Shown here in pieces: positions 52,032-60,726 of a DNA stretch of 64,000 nucleotides; positions within the stretch are counted from its first letter, which is position 1, and the number at the start of each line of letters is the position of its first letter. Origin of the DNA: Acuticoccus sediminis (GTDB taxonomy: Bacteria > Pseudomonadota > Alphaproteobacteria > Rhizobiales > Amorphaceae); assembly GCF_003258595.1 (NCBI RefSeq), contig NZ_QHHQ01000003.1, forward strand, positions 186,001 through 250,000, read 5' to 3'. The position numbers and the translations under genes are program-made. Below the pieces are notes generated by a model that saw nothing but the letters and a program-made list of their open reading frames with translations, made no database searches and had not been told where the DNA came from.

Positions 52032-53341
52032 GCCTTGCCTCCGATGACCGACAGCGCCTCGCGGATGCGGGTCTCGAGCGCCTCCTTCAAGGTCTCGTTC
52101 TCCACCCGGTCGAGCGCCTCCAGGATGAACGCCTCGGTCAGCATCCGCCGGGCGGTCGCCTCGGGAATGCCGCGGGCACGCAGGTAGAAGACCGGCTCGT
52201 CGTCGATGTCGCCGGAGGTGGCGCCGTGGCCGCAGACCACGTCGTCGGCGAAAATCTCCAGCTCCGGCTTGTTCACCACCTCGCCGGTGTCGTCGAGGAA
52301 GAGCGCGTTCGACATCATCTTCGAATCGGTCTTCTGGGCGTCCGGGTCGACGATGATGCGGCCCTGGACGATCGACGTGCCGCCCTCGCCGACGGCCGAC
52401 TTGAAGACTTCCGACGAGCGCGAGCCGACCGCGTCGTGGCGGACCACGAGCGTGTTGTCGGCGTGGCGCTTGCCGACGGCGACGGTCGCGGCGCGGAAGT
52501 TCGCCTCCGCGTCGTGGCCGACGACGTGCCCGAACACCTGGTTGCGGGCGAGCCCCTTGCCGGTCGTGACGGTGAGATGGTCGAGCCTGGCGCGCTCGGG
52601 CACCTCGACATGGTACGACGAGAGCTCGACCGCCTGCTCGGAGAGCCCGTCGACGAGGCGGACCCAGTCGACGTGAGCGCCCTCGCCGAGGATGACCTCG
52701 GTCAGCGCGTTCTCGACCGTCCCCGCCTGCCCGATCATGCGCTCCACGACGGAGACGCGCCCGTCCGGCACGACCGTCATCGCGACGCGGCCCATGACGA
52801 GGTTGTCGCCGGTGGCGACGTTGACGAGCTCCAGCGGACCGCCGGCCTCGCCGCTGACGGCGATCACCGCACCGCCCTCGAAGAGGCCGGCGTTGGCGAG
52901 GGTCAGCGGATCATCGCTGCCCGCGACCAGCGAGCCGACGCCGGTGAGGTCCGCGGCCGGGTCCAGGATCGACGTGACAGTGACGTTCGCGGGGGCCGAG
53001 GAGAGCTCGGGCACATAGCGTCCGTTGGCGATGACGATCCGCGAGGCGCCCTCGACCAGCACCGGCGCAGCGTCGAGCACGGCCTTGACCGCGGCGACGT
53101 CCGCCGGACCGGGGACCGGCGGCAGGTTGCGCAGCCGCGCCCGCAGGTCGGTGTACTTGTAGGCCTCGACGCGGCGGTGCGGCAGGCCGGCGGCGGCGAA
53201 GCGCGTGAACGCGTCCTCGCGCGCCTTGGCGAGCGGGGCGCCGGCGTCGGACCGCTTGGTCTCGAACAGGGCCGACAGCGCCGCCTCGGCCTCGGTCGGG
53301 GTGGCCGTCTTCGGAGCGGCCGGATTTGCGTTGGCCGTCAT
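52022..53341 (-). CDS. sufD: Fe-S cluster assembly protein SufD
   Basis: A 439-residue scaffold subunit related to SufB. N-terminal region includes PHRRVEAYKYTDLRARL; the beta-helix core and C-terminal domain include VFKSAVGEGGTSIVQGRIIVDPDAQKTDSKMMSNALFLDD-type runs (as shorter segments VGEGGTSIVQGRI, SNALFLDD, EIFADDVVCGHGATSGDID) containing the conserved His of GHGATSG. It forms SufBC2D with SufB and SufC. ATG 53341 has GGAGG upstream. The stop overlaps the sufS start. Confidence 0.95.
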   Translation of the reverse strand: MTANANPAAPKTATPTEAEAALSALFETKRSDAGAPLAKAREDAFTRFAAAGLPHRRVEAYKYTDLRARLRNLPPVPGPADVAAVKAVLDAAPVLVEGASRIVIANGRYVPELSSAPANVTVTSILDPAADLTGVGSLVAGSDDPLTLANAGLFEGGAVIAVSGEAGGPLELVNVATGDNLVMGRVAMTVVPDGRVSVVERMIGQAGTVENALTEVILGEGAHVDWVRLVDGLSEQAVELSSYHVEVPERARLDHLTVTTGKGLARNQVFGHVVGHDAEANFRAATVAVGKRHADNTLVVRHDAVGSRSSEVFKSAVGEGGTSIVQGRIIVDPDAQKTDSKMMSNALFLDDTGEVVNKPELEIFADDVVCGHGATSGDIDDEPVFYLRARGIPEATARRMLTEAFILEALDRVENETLKEALETRIREALSVIGGKAWT

Positions 53342-53352
53342 GGACGCCTCCT

Positions 53353-54108
53353 TCACGCGGCTTCGAGGAACTCGGCGTAGCCCTTGGCTTCGAGTTCCTT
53401 GGCAAGCTCCGGGCCACCCGAGCGCACGATGCGCCCGCCAGCCAGAACATGCACGTGGTCGGGCTCGATGTAGTCGAGCAGGCGCTGGTAGTGCGTGATG
53501 ACGAGGAACGAGCGCTCCGGCGAGCGCAGCGCGTTGACGCCTTCGGAGACGATGCGCAGCGCGTCGATGTCGAGGCCCGAATCGGTCTCGTCGAGGACGC
53601 AGAACTTCGGCTCCAGGAGGGCCATCTGCATGATCTCGTTGCGCTTCTTCTCACCGCCCGAGAAGCCGACGTTGATCGGCCGGCGCAGCATGTCCTGCTG
53701 GATGCCGAGCTTGTCGGCCGCGCCCTTCACCGCCTTCATGAACTCCGGCGTCGACAGCGCCTTCTCGCCGCGTGCCTCGCGCTGCGCGTTCATGGCGGTC
53801 TTGAGGAACGTCATGGTGGCGACGCCCGGGACTTCGACGGGGTACTGGAAGGCGAGGAAGATGCCCGCTGCGGCGCGCTCCTCCGGCTCCATCTCGAGGA
53901 GGTCCTGTTCCATGAACTGGACGCTGCCTTCGGTGACCTCGTAGCCGTCCTTGCCGGCGATGATATGGCCCAGCGTCGACTTGCCGGCCCCGTTCGGACC
54001 CATGATGGCGTGCACCTCGCCGGGCCAGATCTCGAGGTCGAGCCCCTTCAGGATCTCGCGGCCTTCCTCGTCGTCGACCTTGGCGTGGAGGTTTTCGATT
54101 GCGAGCAT
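53353..54108 (-). CDS. sufC: Fe-S assembly ATPase SufC
   Basis: A 251-residue ABC-type ATPase. Walker A is GPNGAGKSTL (about residue 37), signature FSGGEKKRNEI, Walker B CVLDETDSGLDID and H-loop VITHYQR. It drives SufB/SufD conformational change in cluster assembly. The start MLAIENLHAKV at 54108 is family-standard; the longer frame upstream covers the small genes between sufB and sufC. It lies two bases after the crystallin-J1-type gene stop. Confidence 0.96.
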   Translation of the reverse strand: MLAIENLHAKVDDEEGREILKGLDLEIWPGEVHAIMGPNGAGKSTLGHIIAGKDGYEVTEGSVQFMEQDLLEMEPEERAAAGIFLAFQYPVEVPGVATMTFLKTAMNAQREARGEKALSTPEFMKAVKGAADKLGIQQDMLRRPINVGFSGGEKKRNEIMQMALLEPKFCVLDETDSGLDIDALRIVSEGVNALRSPERSFLVITHYQRLLDYIEPDHVHVLAGGRIVRSGGPELAKELEAKGYAEFLEAA

Positions 54109-54110
54109 GT

Positions 54111-54506
54111 CTATCGTTCGTCCTGTTCGATTGCGGGCTCGGCGTCGTCGTAGCGCGCCGTCACCTCGATCGTCCCAATGATGTTTCGGTTGAACTCGTC
54201 CAGTTCTTCCGCCGGGATCCAGTACTCCTCGTGCCAGGAGGCCCCGACGATGTGTGTCTCGTAGCGCGCGATATAGTCCGAACCGACCGAGAAGCGGGTC
54301 ACGAAGCCGACGCGATCCTCGTTGAGGCGCGCATTCCACTCCTGCGCAATCTTCTCGGCGTAGCGCGCGTTGGTGACGGGATAGAAGATCGGCTGTTCCG
54401 GCAGGCGCGGCGGAAAAGCCCGCCACCCCGCCGCCTCGATCAGCGCGAGCTCCCTGGACCCGACCGGCCGGTAGAGGACCACAGTGCTGCTATCGCTCGT
54501 CGCCAT
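54111..54506 (-). CDS. 'ADP-ribosylation/crystallin J1'-type small protein
   Basis: A 131-residue protein. The N-terminal half VVLYRPVGSRELALIEAAGWRAFPPRLPEQPIFYPVTN and FVTRFSVGSDYIARYETHIVG and the closing EYWIPAEELDEFNRNIIGTIEV are the pattern of proteins annotated 'ADP-ribosylation/crystallin J1' in proteobacteria; the name does not establish an enzymatic role and I see no ADP-ribosylhydrolase motif. The gene overlaps the 3' end of the YbjQ-like gene by 17 bases and ends two bases before sufC, so it is inside the suf operon. No other homologous context is visible. Confidence 0.75.
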   Translation of the reverse strand: MATSDSSTVVLYRPVGSRELALIEAAGWRAFPPRLPEQPIFYPVTNARYAEKIAQEWNARLNEDRVGFVTRFSVGSDYIARYETHIVGASWHEEYWIPAEELDEFNRNIIGTIEVTARYDDAEPAIEQDER

Positions 54507-54825
54507 CGCCCAGCTTCCCGAGTTCGACGGCCGTTCCCTGGACCGTCTCCATCACCATACCCTGGCCCAGATCGTACCGAACGTTCATCCCGACGATGGC
54601 GTTGGCACTGGCCGACTTCGCGCCGGCGGTCAGCGTCGAGATCACGTCGTCGCGCGCGGTCTGGATCTTGTTGTCGTACAGAGTTGCCCGGCCGCCGAAG
54701 AGGTTCGCGGACATCGCGTCGAAATCGCGTACGACATTCAGGCCAAGAACCGTTTCCTGGATGACGTACCCGACATTGCGCGTGACACGATAGCCTTCGA
54801 CATGCGCAAGGCCCGACAGGATCAC
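54490..54825 (-). CDS. YbjQ family (UPF0145) heavy-metal-binding domain protein
   Basis: A 111-residue YbjQ-type protein. The family segments are [56 protein letters not shown] and the C-terminal beta strand [12 protein letters not shown]. YbjQ proteins form pentamers; a metal- or ligand-binding role has been proposed but is not proved. Its ATG overlaps the sufB stop by four bases (ATGA) and its end overlaps the crystallin-J1-type gene by 17 bases, so it is translationally tied to the suf genes. Confidence 0.85.
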   Translation of the reverse strand: MILSGLAHVEGYRVTRNVGYVIQETVLGLNVVRDFDAMSANLFGGRATLYDNKIQTARDDVISTLTAGAKSASANAIVGMNVRYDLGQGMVMETVQGTAVELGKLGDGDER

Positions 54826-56342
54826 CCCACGGAGCCTTCAAGGCTGACGCCGATGAGTTTCTGCGCTTCGACCGCGAACTCCATCGGGAGCTGCTGGATG
54901 ACGTCGCGCACGAAGCCGTTGACGATGAGCGCCACGGCCTCCTCCTCGCCGATCCCGCGGGCGCGGCAGTAGAAGAGCTGGTCGTCCGAGATCTTCGAGG
55001 TGGTCGCCTCGTGCTCGAACTGCGCCTTGCCGTTCTTCGACTCCACGTACGGGATCGTCACCGCGGCGCACTTGTCGCCGATCAGCAGCGAGTCGCACTG
55101 GGTGAAGTTGCGCGCGCCCGTCGCCTTGCGGTGCGCCTGCACGAGGCCCCGGTAGGCGTTCATCGAGTGCCCGGCGGCGATGCCCTTGGAGATGATGCGG
55201 CTCGACGTGTTCTTGCCGAGGTGGATCATCTTCGTGCCGGAATCGATCTGCTGGTAGCCGTTCGATATGGCGATGGAGTAGAACTCGCCGCGGCTGTCGT
55301 CCCCGCGCAGGATGCAGCTCGGGTACTTCCAGGTGATGGCCGATCCGGTCTCCACCTGCGTCCACGAGATCTTCGAACGCGCGCCGCGGCAGTCGCCCCG
55401 CTTCGTGACGAAGTTGTAGATGCCGCCCTTGCCCTGGGAGTCGCCCGGGTACCAGTTCTGGACGGTGGAGTACTTGATCTCCGCGTCGTCGAGCGCGATC
55501 AGCTCGACCACGGCCGCGTGAAGCTGGTTCTCGTCCCGCTGCGGCGCCGTGCAGCCTTCCAGGTAGGAGACGTAGGCGCCCTTGTCGGCGATGATCAGCG
55601 TGCGCTCGAACTGGCCCGTGTTCATCTCGTTGATGCGGAAATAGGTCGACAGCTCCATCGGGCAGCGCACGCCCGGCGGCACGTAGACGAACGAGCCGTC
55701 CGTGAACACGGCCGAGTTGAGCGTGGCGTAGAAGTTGTCGCTCTGCGGCACGACGGTGCCGAGGTACTTCTGGACGAGCTCGGGGTGCTCGCGCACCGCC
55801 TCGGAGATCGAGCAGAAGATGACGCCCGCCTTGGCGAGCTCCTTCTTGAAGGTCGTCACCACCGAGACGGAATCGAACACCGCGTCCACGGCGACATTGC
55901 CGCCGTAGGGGTTCGCCGGTCCGCCCTCGTCGAGTTGGGACGGCTCGTCCTGCTTGCGCACGCCGGCCAGGATCTCCTGCTCTTTCAGCGGGATACCCAG
56001 CTTCTCGTACGTCTTCAGAAGCTCCGGGTCGACCTCGTCGAGCGACTTGGGACCGTCGGTGAGCTTGGGCGCGGCGTAGTAGTAGATGTCGTTGAAGTCG
56101 ATCTTCGGGTAGTGCACGGCGGCCCAGGTCGGCTCTTCCATGGTCAGCCACCGGCGATACGCCTCGAGCCGCCACTCCAGCATCCACTCCGGCTCGTTCT
56201 TCTTGGCCGAAATGAACGCGATCACCTCTTCCGACAGGCCTTTCGGGGCCTTCTCGGACTCGATGTCGGTGACGAAACCGTACTTGTACTTATCGACGTC
56301 GATCGCGGCGACGCGATCGATCGTCTCCTGAACTGCTGGCAT
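54822..56342 (-). CDS. sufB: Fe-S cluster assembly protein SufB
   Basis: A 506-residue core scaffold of the SufBCD complex. Recognisable runs include [22 protein letters not shown] near the N-terminus, [24 protein letters not shown] (with the conserved Cys region), [22 protein letters not shown] and [20 protein letters not shown]. It accepts sulfur from SufS and assembles the 4Fe-4S cluster. GGAGGG precedes the start. It is 56 bases downstream of the NifS-like desulfurase and its stop overlaps the YbjQ-like ATG. Confidence 0.97.
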   Translation of the reverse strand: MPAVQETIDRVAAIDVDKYKYGFVTDIESEKAPKGLSEEVIAFISAKKNEPEWMLEWRLEAYRRWLTMEEPTWAAVHYPKIDFNDIYYYAAPKLTDGPKSLDEVDPELLKTYEKLGIPLKEQEILAGVRKQDEPSQLDEGGPANPYGGNVAVDAVFDSVSVVTTFKKELAKAGVIFCSISEAVREHPELVQKYLGTVVPQSDNFYATLNSAVFTDGSFVYVPPGVRCPMELSTYFRINEMNTGQFERTLIIADKGAYVSYLEGCTAPQRDENQLHAAVVELIALDDAEIKYSTVQNWYPGDSQGKGGIYNFVTKRGDCRGARSKISWTQVETGSAITWKYPSCILRGDDSRGEFYSIAISNGYQQIDSGTKMIHLGKNTSSRIISKGIAAGHSMNAYRGLVQAHRKATGARNFTQCDSLLIGDKCAAVTIPYVESKNGKAQFEHEATTSKISDDQLFYCRARGIGEEEAVALIVNGFVRDVIQQLPMEFAVEAQKLIGVSLEGSVG

Positions 56343-56398
56343 CGGACCCTCCGCACGGGTTCAAAGCCCGTAGGTTGGACATTTTCTAAGAACTAAGG

Positions 56399-57523
56399 TC
56401 ATCTTGTCATTGGCACAATGACCTCGCCCAGCGCCACCAAAAAACGCTCGAACGCGCGTTCGGCCCCCAAAGGACCCACGCTGGCACGGATCGCGCACTG
56501 CGCCACGGCGTCCGAAACGCCCATGGCGATCAGCACATGACTGACCGAGACCTTGCCCGAGGAGCAGGCCGAGCCCGAGGACACGGCGATGCCGGCAAGG
56601 TCCAGCCCGATCAGCGCCAACTCGGCCGGCGCACCGAGAGCGAACAGACTGGTGTTGGGAAGACGCGGCGCCGCTCGCCCAAAGATGGTCGCTTTTGGGA
56701 ATTTTTCTAGAAGCGAAGCCTCGAAGGCATTTCGCGCGACCTCGGTGTCGCGCCAGGCGAGCGGGTCGGCCGCCGGTCCCTCGAGCGCCGCCGCAAACCC
56801 GGCGATGGCCGGGACGTTCTCCGTGCCGCCGCGCGCGCCGCGCTCCTGGCCGCCGCCGCGGATCAGCGGCGGGACCGTCACCCCGGCGCGGCGGATCAGC
56901 GCTCCCACCCCCGGCGGCGCGCCGATCTTGTGTCCCGAGACGGTGACGAGGTCGGCCGGCATCGCCGCTTCCGGGACCCGGCCGAAGGCCTGCACGGCGT
57001 CGGTGTGCGTCACGGCGCCACGCTCGCGCGCCAGCGTGAAGAGCGCCGGGTCGGTGAGGATGCCGGTCTCGTTGTTGGCCGCCATCAGCGAGACCAGCGC
57101 CGGGCGCGGGTCTGCATTGAGCGCGGCGTCCAGCCTCTCCGGCCGCACCCGCCCGTCGCTGTCCACAGGCAGGACCGTCACGTCGTGGGGATGAAAGCCC
57201 GCCCCTGCCAGCACCGCGGGGTGCTCGGTCGCCGCAGTAATCAGTCGCTCCACCGGCGCCGTACCGTCGCGCGTGACCCCCGGGCGCAGGGCCATCACGT
57301 TGGCCTCCGTGCCGCCCGACGTGAACGTCACGCCCTCGTGCGAGACGCCGAAACGCTGGCCGATCGCGCGGCGCGTGGTCTCGACGATGCCCCGGCTCGC
57401 CCGCCCCTCGGCATGCACCGAGGACGCGTTTCCGCCCGCCAGAAGGGCCGCGATCGCGGCCTCGCGGGCCGCCGGGCACGTCGGCGCGCTCGCATTCCAG
57501 TCGAGATACAGACGTTCGACCAC
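56399..57523 (-). CDS. Cysteine desulfurase, NifS/IscS-type (group I)
   Basis: A 374-residue PLP-dependent desulfurase. N-terminus YLDWNASAPTCPAAREAAI and NASSVHAEGRASRGIVE; PLP Lys in TVSGHKIGAPPGVGALI (about residue 198); catalytic Cys in SSGSACSSGKVSVSHVL (about 325). It differs from the sufS product in class and length, so the suf cluster has two desulfurases, as commonly seen in alphaproteobacteria. It is the first gene of the operon; no Rrf2/IscR gene is next to it. It is divergent from an alpha/beta hydrolase gene. Confidence 0.93.
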   Translation of the reverse strand: MVERLYLDWNASAPTCPAAREAAIAALLAGGNASSVHAEGRASRGIVETTRRAIGQRFGVSHEGVTFTSGGTEANVMALRPGVTRDGTAPVERLITAATEHPAVLAGAGFHPHDVTVLPVDSDGRVRPERLDAALNADPRPALVSLMAANNETGILTDPALFTLARERGAVTHTDAVQAFGRVPEAAMPADLVTVSGHKIGAPPGVGALIRRAGVTVPPLIRGGGQERGARGGTENVPAIAGFAAALEGPAADPLAWRDTEVARNAFEASLLEKFPKATIFGRAAPRLPNTSLFALGAPAELALIGLDLAGIAVSSGSACSSGKVSVSHVLIAMGVSDAVAQCAIRASVGPLGAERAFERFLVALGEVIVPMTR

Positions 57524-57603
57524 CGGGAGGTCATCCTATTCGCTTGATTCACGAAGCCTGATTGATAGATAACCCGGCCTCACCCTAAACAACCGGGACC
57601 GTG

Positions 57604-58299
57604 ATGCCTGAAGTCATCTTTACCGGACCCGCCGGCCGCCTCGAGGGGCGCTTGCAGGCCTCACCGAATCGCCGCGCTCCGCTCGCGATTGTTCTCCATC
57701 CCCATCCGCACTTCGGGGGGACGATGAACAATCAGATCATCTACAACCTCTTTTACATGTTCAAGGAGCGGAATTTCACCGTCCTGCGGTTCAATTTCCG
57801 TGGCGTCGGCCGCTCCCAGGGCGAATTCGACCACGGCGCCGGCGAGCTCGCCGACGCTGCCTCCGCGCTCGACTGGCTGCAGGCGGTCCACCCCGAAGCG
57901 CAGGGCTGCTGGATCGCCGGCTTCTCCTTCGGCGCCTGGATCGGCATGCAGCTCCTGATGCGCCGTCCGGAGGTCGAGGGGTTCATGTCGATCGCTCCGC
58001 CCGCCAACCTGCACGACTTCTCGTTCCTGGCGCCCTGCCCGTCCTCGGGCCTCATCATCCACGGCGATCGCGACCGTGTGGCGATCCCGAAGGACACCCA
58101 GACGCTGGTCGACAAGCTGAAACTGCAGAAGGGCATCAAGATCACCCACACGGTCATCCCCGGCGCGAACCACTTCTTCGACGGCCAGGTGGATGAGCTG
58201 ATCGGCCACTGCTCGGACTATCTCGACATGCGCCTCGGCCGGACCCCGTCGCCGGAGCCCACCGAAGCGCTGCCCGCGCCGGTCTCCAGCAGCGAGTGA
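57604..58299 (+). CDS. Alpha/beta hydrolase
   Basis: A 231-residue protein of the alpha/beta hydrolase superfamily (serine aminopeptidase-like, DUF-type family seen next to suf genes in alphaproteobacteria). The nucleophile Ser is in AGFSFGAWIGMQL (about residue 109), the acid Asp in IIHGDRDRV (about 159) and the His in GANHFFDGQ (about 195). The N-terminal PHPHFGGTMNNQIIYNL is a hallmark of the group. ATG 57604 is used; GTG 57601 is one codon earlier. Substrate unknown. Confidence 0.88.
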   Translation: MPEVIFTGPAGRLEGRLQASPNRRAPLAIVLHPHPHFGGTMNNQIIYNLFYMFKERNFTVLRFNFRGVGRSQGEFDHGAGELADAASALDWLQAVHPEAQGCWIAGFSFGAWIGMQLLMRRPEVEGFMSIAPPANLHDFSFLAPCPSSGLIIHGDRDRVAIPKDTQTLVDKLKLQKGIKITHTVIPGANHFFDGQVDELIGHCSDYLDMRLGRTPSPEPTEALPAPVSSSE

Positions 58300-58311
58300 C
58301 GAACGCGGCGG

Positions 58312-58334
58312 AGCGGACCCCTTGCGGGCCCGCT
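58312..58334. terminator. Hairpin between hydrolase gene and anmK
   Basis: AGCGGACCC with GGGCCCGCT, loop CTTGC; nine pairs with one mismatch. No clear T-run, so a weak or Rho-assisted terminator between convergent genes. Confidence 0.4.
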
Positions 58335-58338
58335 TCGC

Positions 58339-59457
58339 TCACGCGGCGGGCCGCTCCAGCCGCCCGCCGCTGATCGGCGCGCCGACCCCGGTGGTGGACG
58401 GGTAGGTGATCGGCAGCCCGCGCAGCGTGCGCGCCGCCAGGAAGGCGAACGCCTCCGCCTCCATCGCATCGGTCGAGAACCCGGCCGCGTCCGCGTTCAG
58501 CACCGGCACGCCCAGCGCCTCCTCGATGAAGCGCATCATGGTGCGGTTGTGCACCCCGCCCCCCGACGCCACCACGCTCACCGGCTTGCGCGGCAGCAGC
58601 GCGACGCCCGCCGCCAGCGCCTCGGCCGAGAAGCGCGTCAGCGTCGCGATGCGGTCCTCGTGCGCGAGGGAGCCGACGGGCGCCGGGTCGAAGGCGTCCC
58701 GGTCCAGCGACTTGGGCGGCGGGGCGGCGAAGTACGGGTGGTCGAGGAGCGCCTCCAGCGCCGCCGCGTCGACCCGTCCGCGCGCGGCGGTTTCCCCGCC
58801 GGCGTCGTACGACGCGCCCACCGCCGCCATCGCGTCGTCGATCAGCGCGCTCGCGGGGCCGGTGTCGAAGGCAATGAGGTGCTCGTCGTCGACATAGGTG
58901 ACGTTGGCGACGCCGCCGAGGTTGATGAAGAGCGCCGGCTCGGCAAGGCCCGCCCGCCGTGCGAGGGCACGGTGGTAGACCGGCACCAGCGGCGCCCCCT
59001 GCCCGGCCGCCGCCACGTCGGCGCTGCGGAAGTCGAACACCACGGGAATGCCGAGCCGCTCGGCCATCGCCTTGCCGTCGCCGAGCTGCATCGTCATGCC
59101 CCGGTCGGGCGCGTGGGCGACGGTCTGGCCGTGCCAGCCGATGAGGTCCACCGGACCGACCTCGACCAGGAAGGTCGCGATCGCCGCGGTGTGCGCGGCG
59201 GTGATCGCCTCCTCCGCGGCGGCCAGCGCCGGGGTGCGGAAGTCGCCCGTCGGCGCGGCCATCGCGTCCGGCATGGCGGCCCGGATCAGGGCGCGGTCGG
59301 CGGATGTGTAGGGCACCGTCGCGGACGGGCCGCGCGCGAAGACGCTGACGCCGTCGGTCTCAAGAAGGGCGACATCGACGCCGTCCATCGACGTTCCCGA
59401 AATCACCCCAACCACACGCTTGCCATCTGCGGCATTCGGTGTAACGGGATCGCCCAT
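58339..59457 (-). CDS. anmK: Anhydro-N-acetylmuramic acid kinase
   Basis: A 372-residue sugar kinase in peptidoglycan recycling, converting anhydro-MurNAc to MurNAc-6-phosphate. Family marks: [22 protein letters not shown] near the N-terminus, [28 protein letters not shown], and [15 protein letters not shown]. The ATG at 59457 overlaps the divergent tyrS ATG at 59456, so the two start codons share two bases; a GGAG lies upstream within tyrS. An internal start around residue 12-14 (GKRVVG) would relieve this overlap, and is possible. Confidence 0.95.
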   Translation of the reverse strand: MGDPVTPNAADGKRVVGVISGTSMDGVDVALLETDGVSVFARGPSATVPYTSADRALIRAAMPDAMAAPTGDFRTPALAAAEEAITAAHTAAIATFLVEVGPVDLIGWHGQTVAHAPDRGMTMQLGDGKAMAERLGIPVVFDFRSADVAAAGQGAPLVPVYHRALARRAGLAEPALFINLGGVANVTYVDDEHLIAFDTGPASALIDDAMAAVGASYDAGGETAARGRVDAAALEALLDHPYFAAPPPKSLDRDAFDPAPVGSLAHEDRIATLTRFSAEALAAGVALLPRKPVSVVASGGGVHNRTMMRFIEEALGVPVLNADAAGFSTDAMEAEAFAFLAARTLRGLPITYPSTTGVGAPISGGRLERPAA

Positions 59458-60691
59458 GGCACGCTCCGATTTCCTTCATACGCTCCACTCGCGCGGCTTC
59501 ATCCACCAGATCACGGATGAGACCGGGCTCGACACCCTCTGCGACGACGGCATGGTCACCGGGTATATCGGATTCGACCTGACGGCGTCGTCCCTGCATG
59601 TCGGCCATCTGGTGCAGATCATGATGCTGCACTGGCTGCAGCAGACCGGCGGCCGCCCGATCGCCCTCATGGGGGGCGGCACTTCCAAGATCGGCGATCC
59701 CTCCGGGCGCGACACGACCCGCCAGCTCATGACGGCCGAGACGATCGCCGCCAACAAGGAATCGATCTTCAGGGTGTTCAACCGCTTCATGGACTTCTCC
59801 GGGAACGCGATCGCGGCGGACAACGCCGAGTGGCTCGACGGGCTGGAATACGTGCCGTTCCTGCGCGACGTCGGGCGCCACTTCTCGGTCAACCGCATGC
59901 TGAGCATGGACTCGGTCCGCCTGCGTCTCGACCGCGAGCAGCCGCTCACCTTCCTGGAGTTCAACTACATGGTCCTCCAGGCCTACGACTTCGTGGAGCT
60001 GAACCGCCGCTACGGGTGCGTGCTGCAGATGGGCGGCTCGGACCAGTGGGGCAACATCGTCTCGGGCATCGACCTCGGCCGGCGCATCGTCGGCGCGGAC
60101 CTCTACGGAGTGACCGCGCCGCTGATCACCAAGTCCGACGGGACCAAGATGGGCAAGACCGCCGGCGGCGCCGTGTGGCTCAACGCCGACATGCTGAGCC
60201 CGTACGATTACTGGCAGTTCTGGCGCAACACCGGCGACGCGGACGTGGAGCGCTTCCTGAAGCTCTTCACGACGCTGCCGCTCGGCGAGATCGCCCGGCT
60301 GGCGGCGCTCCAGGGCTCGGAGATCAACGACGCCAAGAAGACACTTGCCAACGAGGCGACGGCGATGGTCCACGGGCGCGAGGCGGCCGAGGCCGCCGCC
60401 GAGACCGCGGCGACCACCTTCGAGGCCGGCGGCATCGCCGAGGGCCTGCCGACCATCGACGTGCCGCGGGCCGAGCTCGCCGAGGGCGTCGGCGTGCTGG
60501 CCGCCTTCGTGCGCGCGGGCCTCGCCGGCTCCAATTCGGAGGCGCGCCGCGCGATCCAGGGCGGCGGCGCCCGCGTCAACGACGACAAGCTGACCGACGA
60601 CAAGCGCGTGCTGGGTGAGGCCGATGTCGCCGGGGGCGTGATCAAGCTGTCCCTCGGTAGGAAGAAGCACGCGCTCCTGCGCCCGGTCTGA
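59456..60691 (+). CDS. tyrS: Tyrosyl-tRNA synthetase
   Basis: A 411-residue class I synthetase that charges tRNA-Tyr. The HIGH motif is [17 protein letters not shown] (about residue 41-45 in part), the KMSKS loop is [11 protein letters not shown] (about 225), and the C-terminal S4 domain has [17 protein letters not shown]. Length is normal. ATG 59456 gives the family-like N-terminus [17 protein letters not shown]; an upstream start at 59420 would overlap the anmK gene further. No classical T-box is visible upstream. Confidence 0.96.
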   Translation: MARSDFLHTLHSRGFIHQITDETGLDTLCDDGMVTGYIGFDLTASSLHVGHLVQIMMLHWLQQTGGRPIALMGGGTSKIGDPSGRDTTRQLMTAETIAANKESIFRVFNRFMDFSGNAIAADNAEWLDGLEYVPFLRDVGRHFSVNRMLSMDSVRLRLDREQPLTFLEFNYMVLQAYDFVELNRRYGCVLQMGGSDQWGNIVSGIDLGRRIVGADLYGVTAPLITKSDGTKMGKTAGGAVWLNADMLSPYDYWQFWRNTGDADVERFLKLFTTLPLGEIARLAALQGSEINDAKKTLANEATAMVHGREAAEAAAETAATTFEAGGIAEGLPTIDVPRAELAEGVGVLAAFVRAGLAGSNSEARRAIQGGGARVNDDKLTDDKRVLGEADVAGGVIKLSLGRKKHALLRPV

Positions 60692-60726
60692 TCCGGGCAT
60701 TGCCGGCCGGCTGGGTTTCGTCGGCG

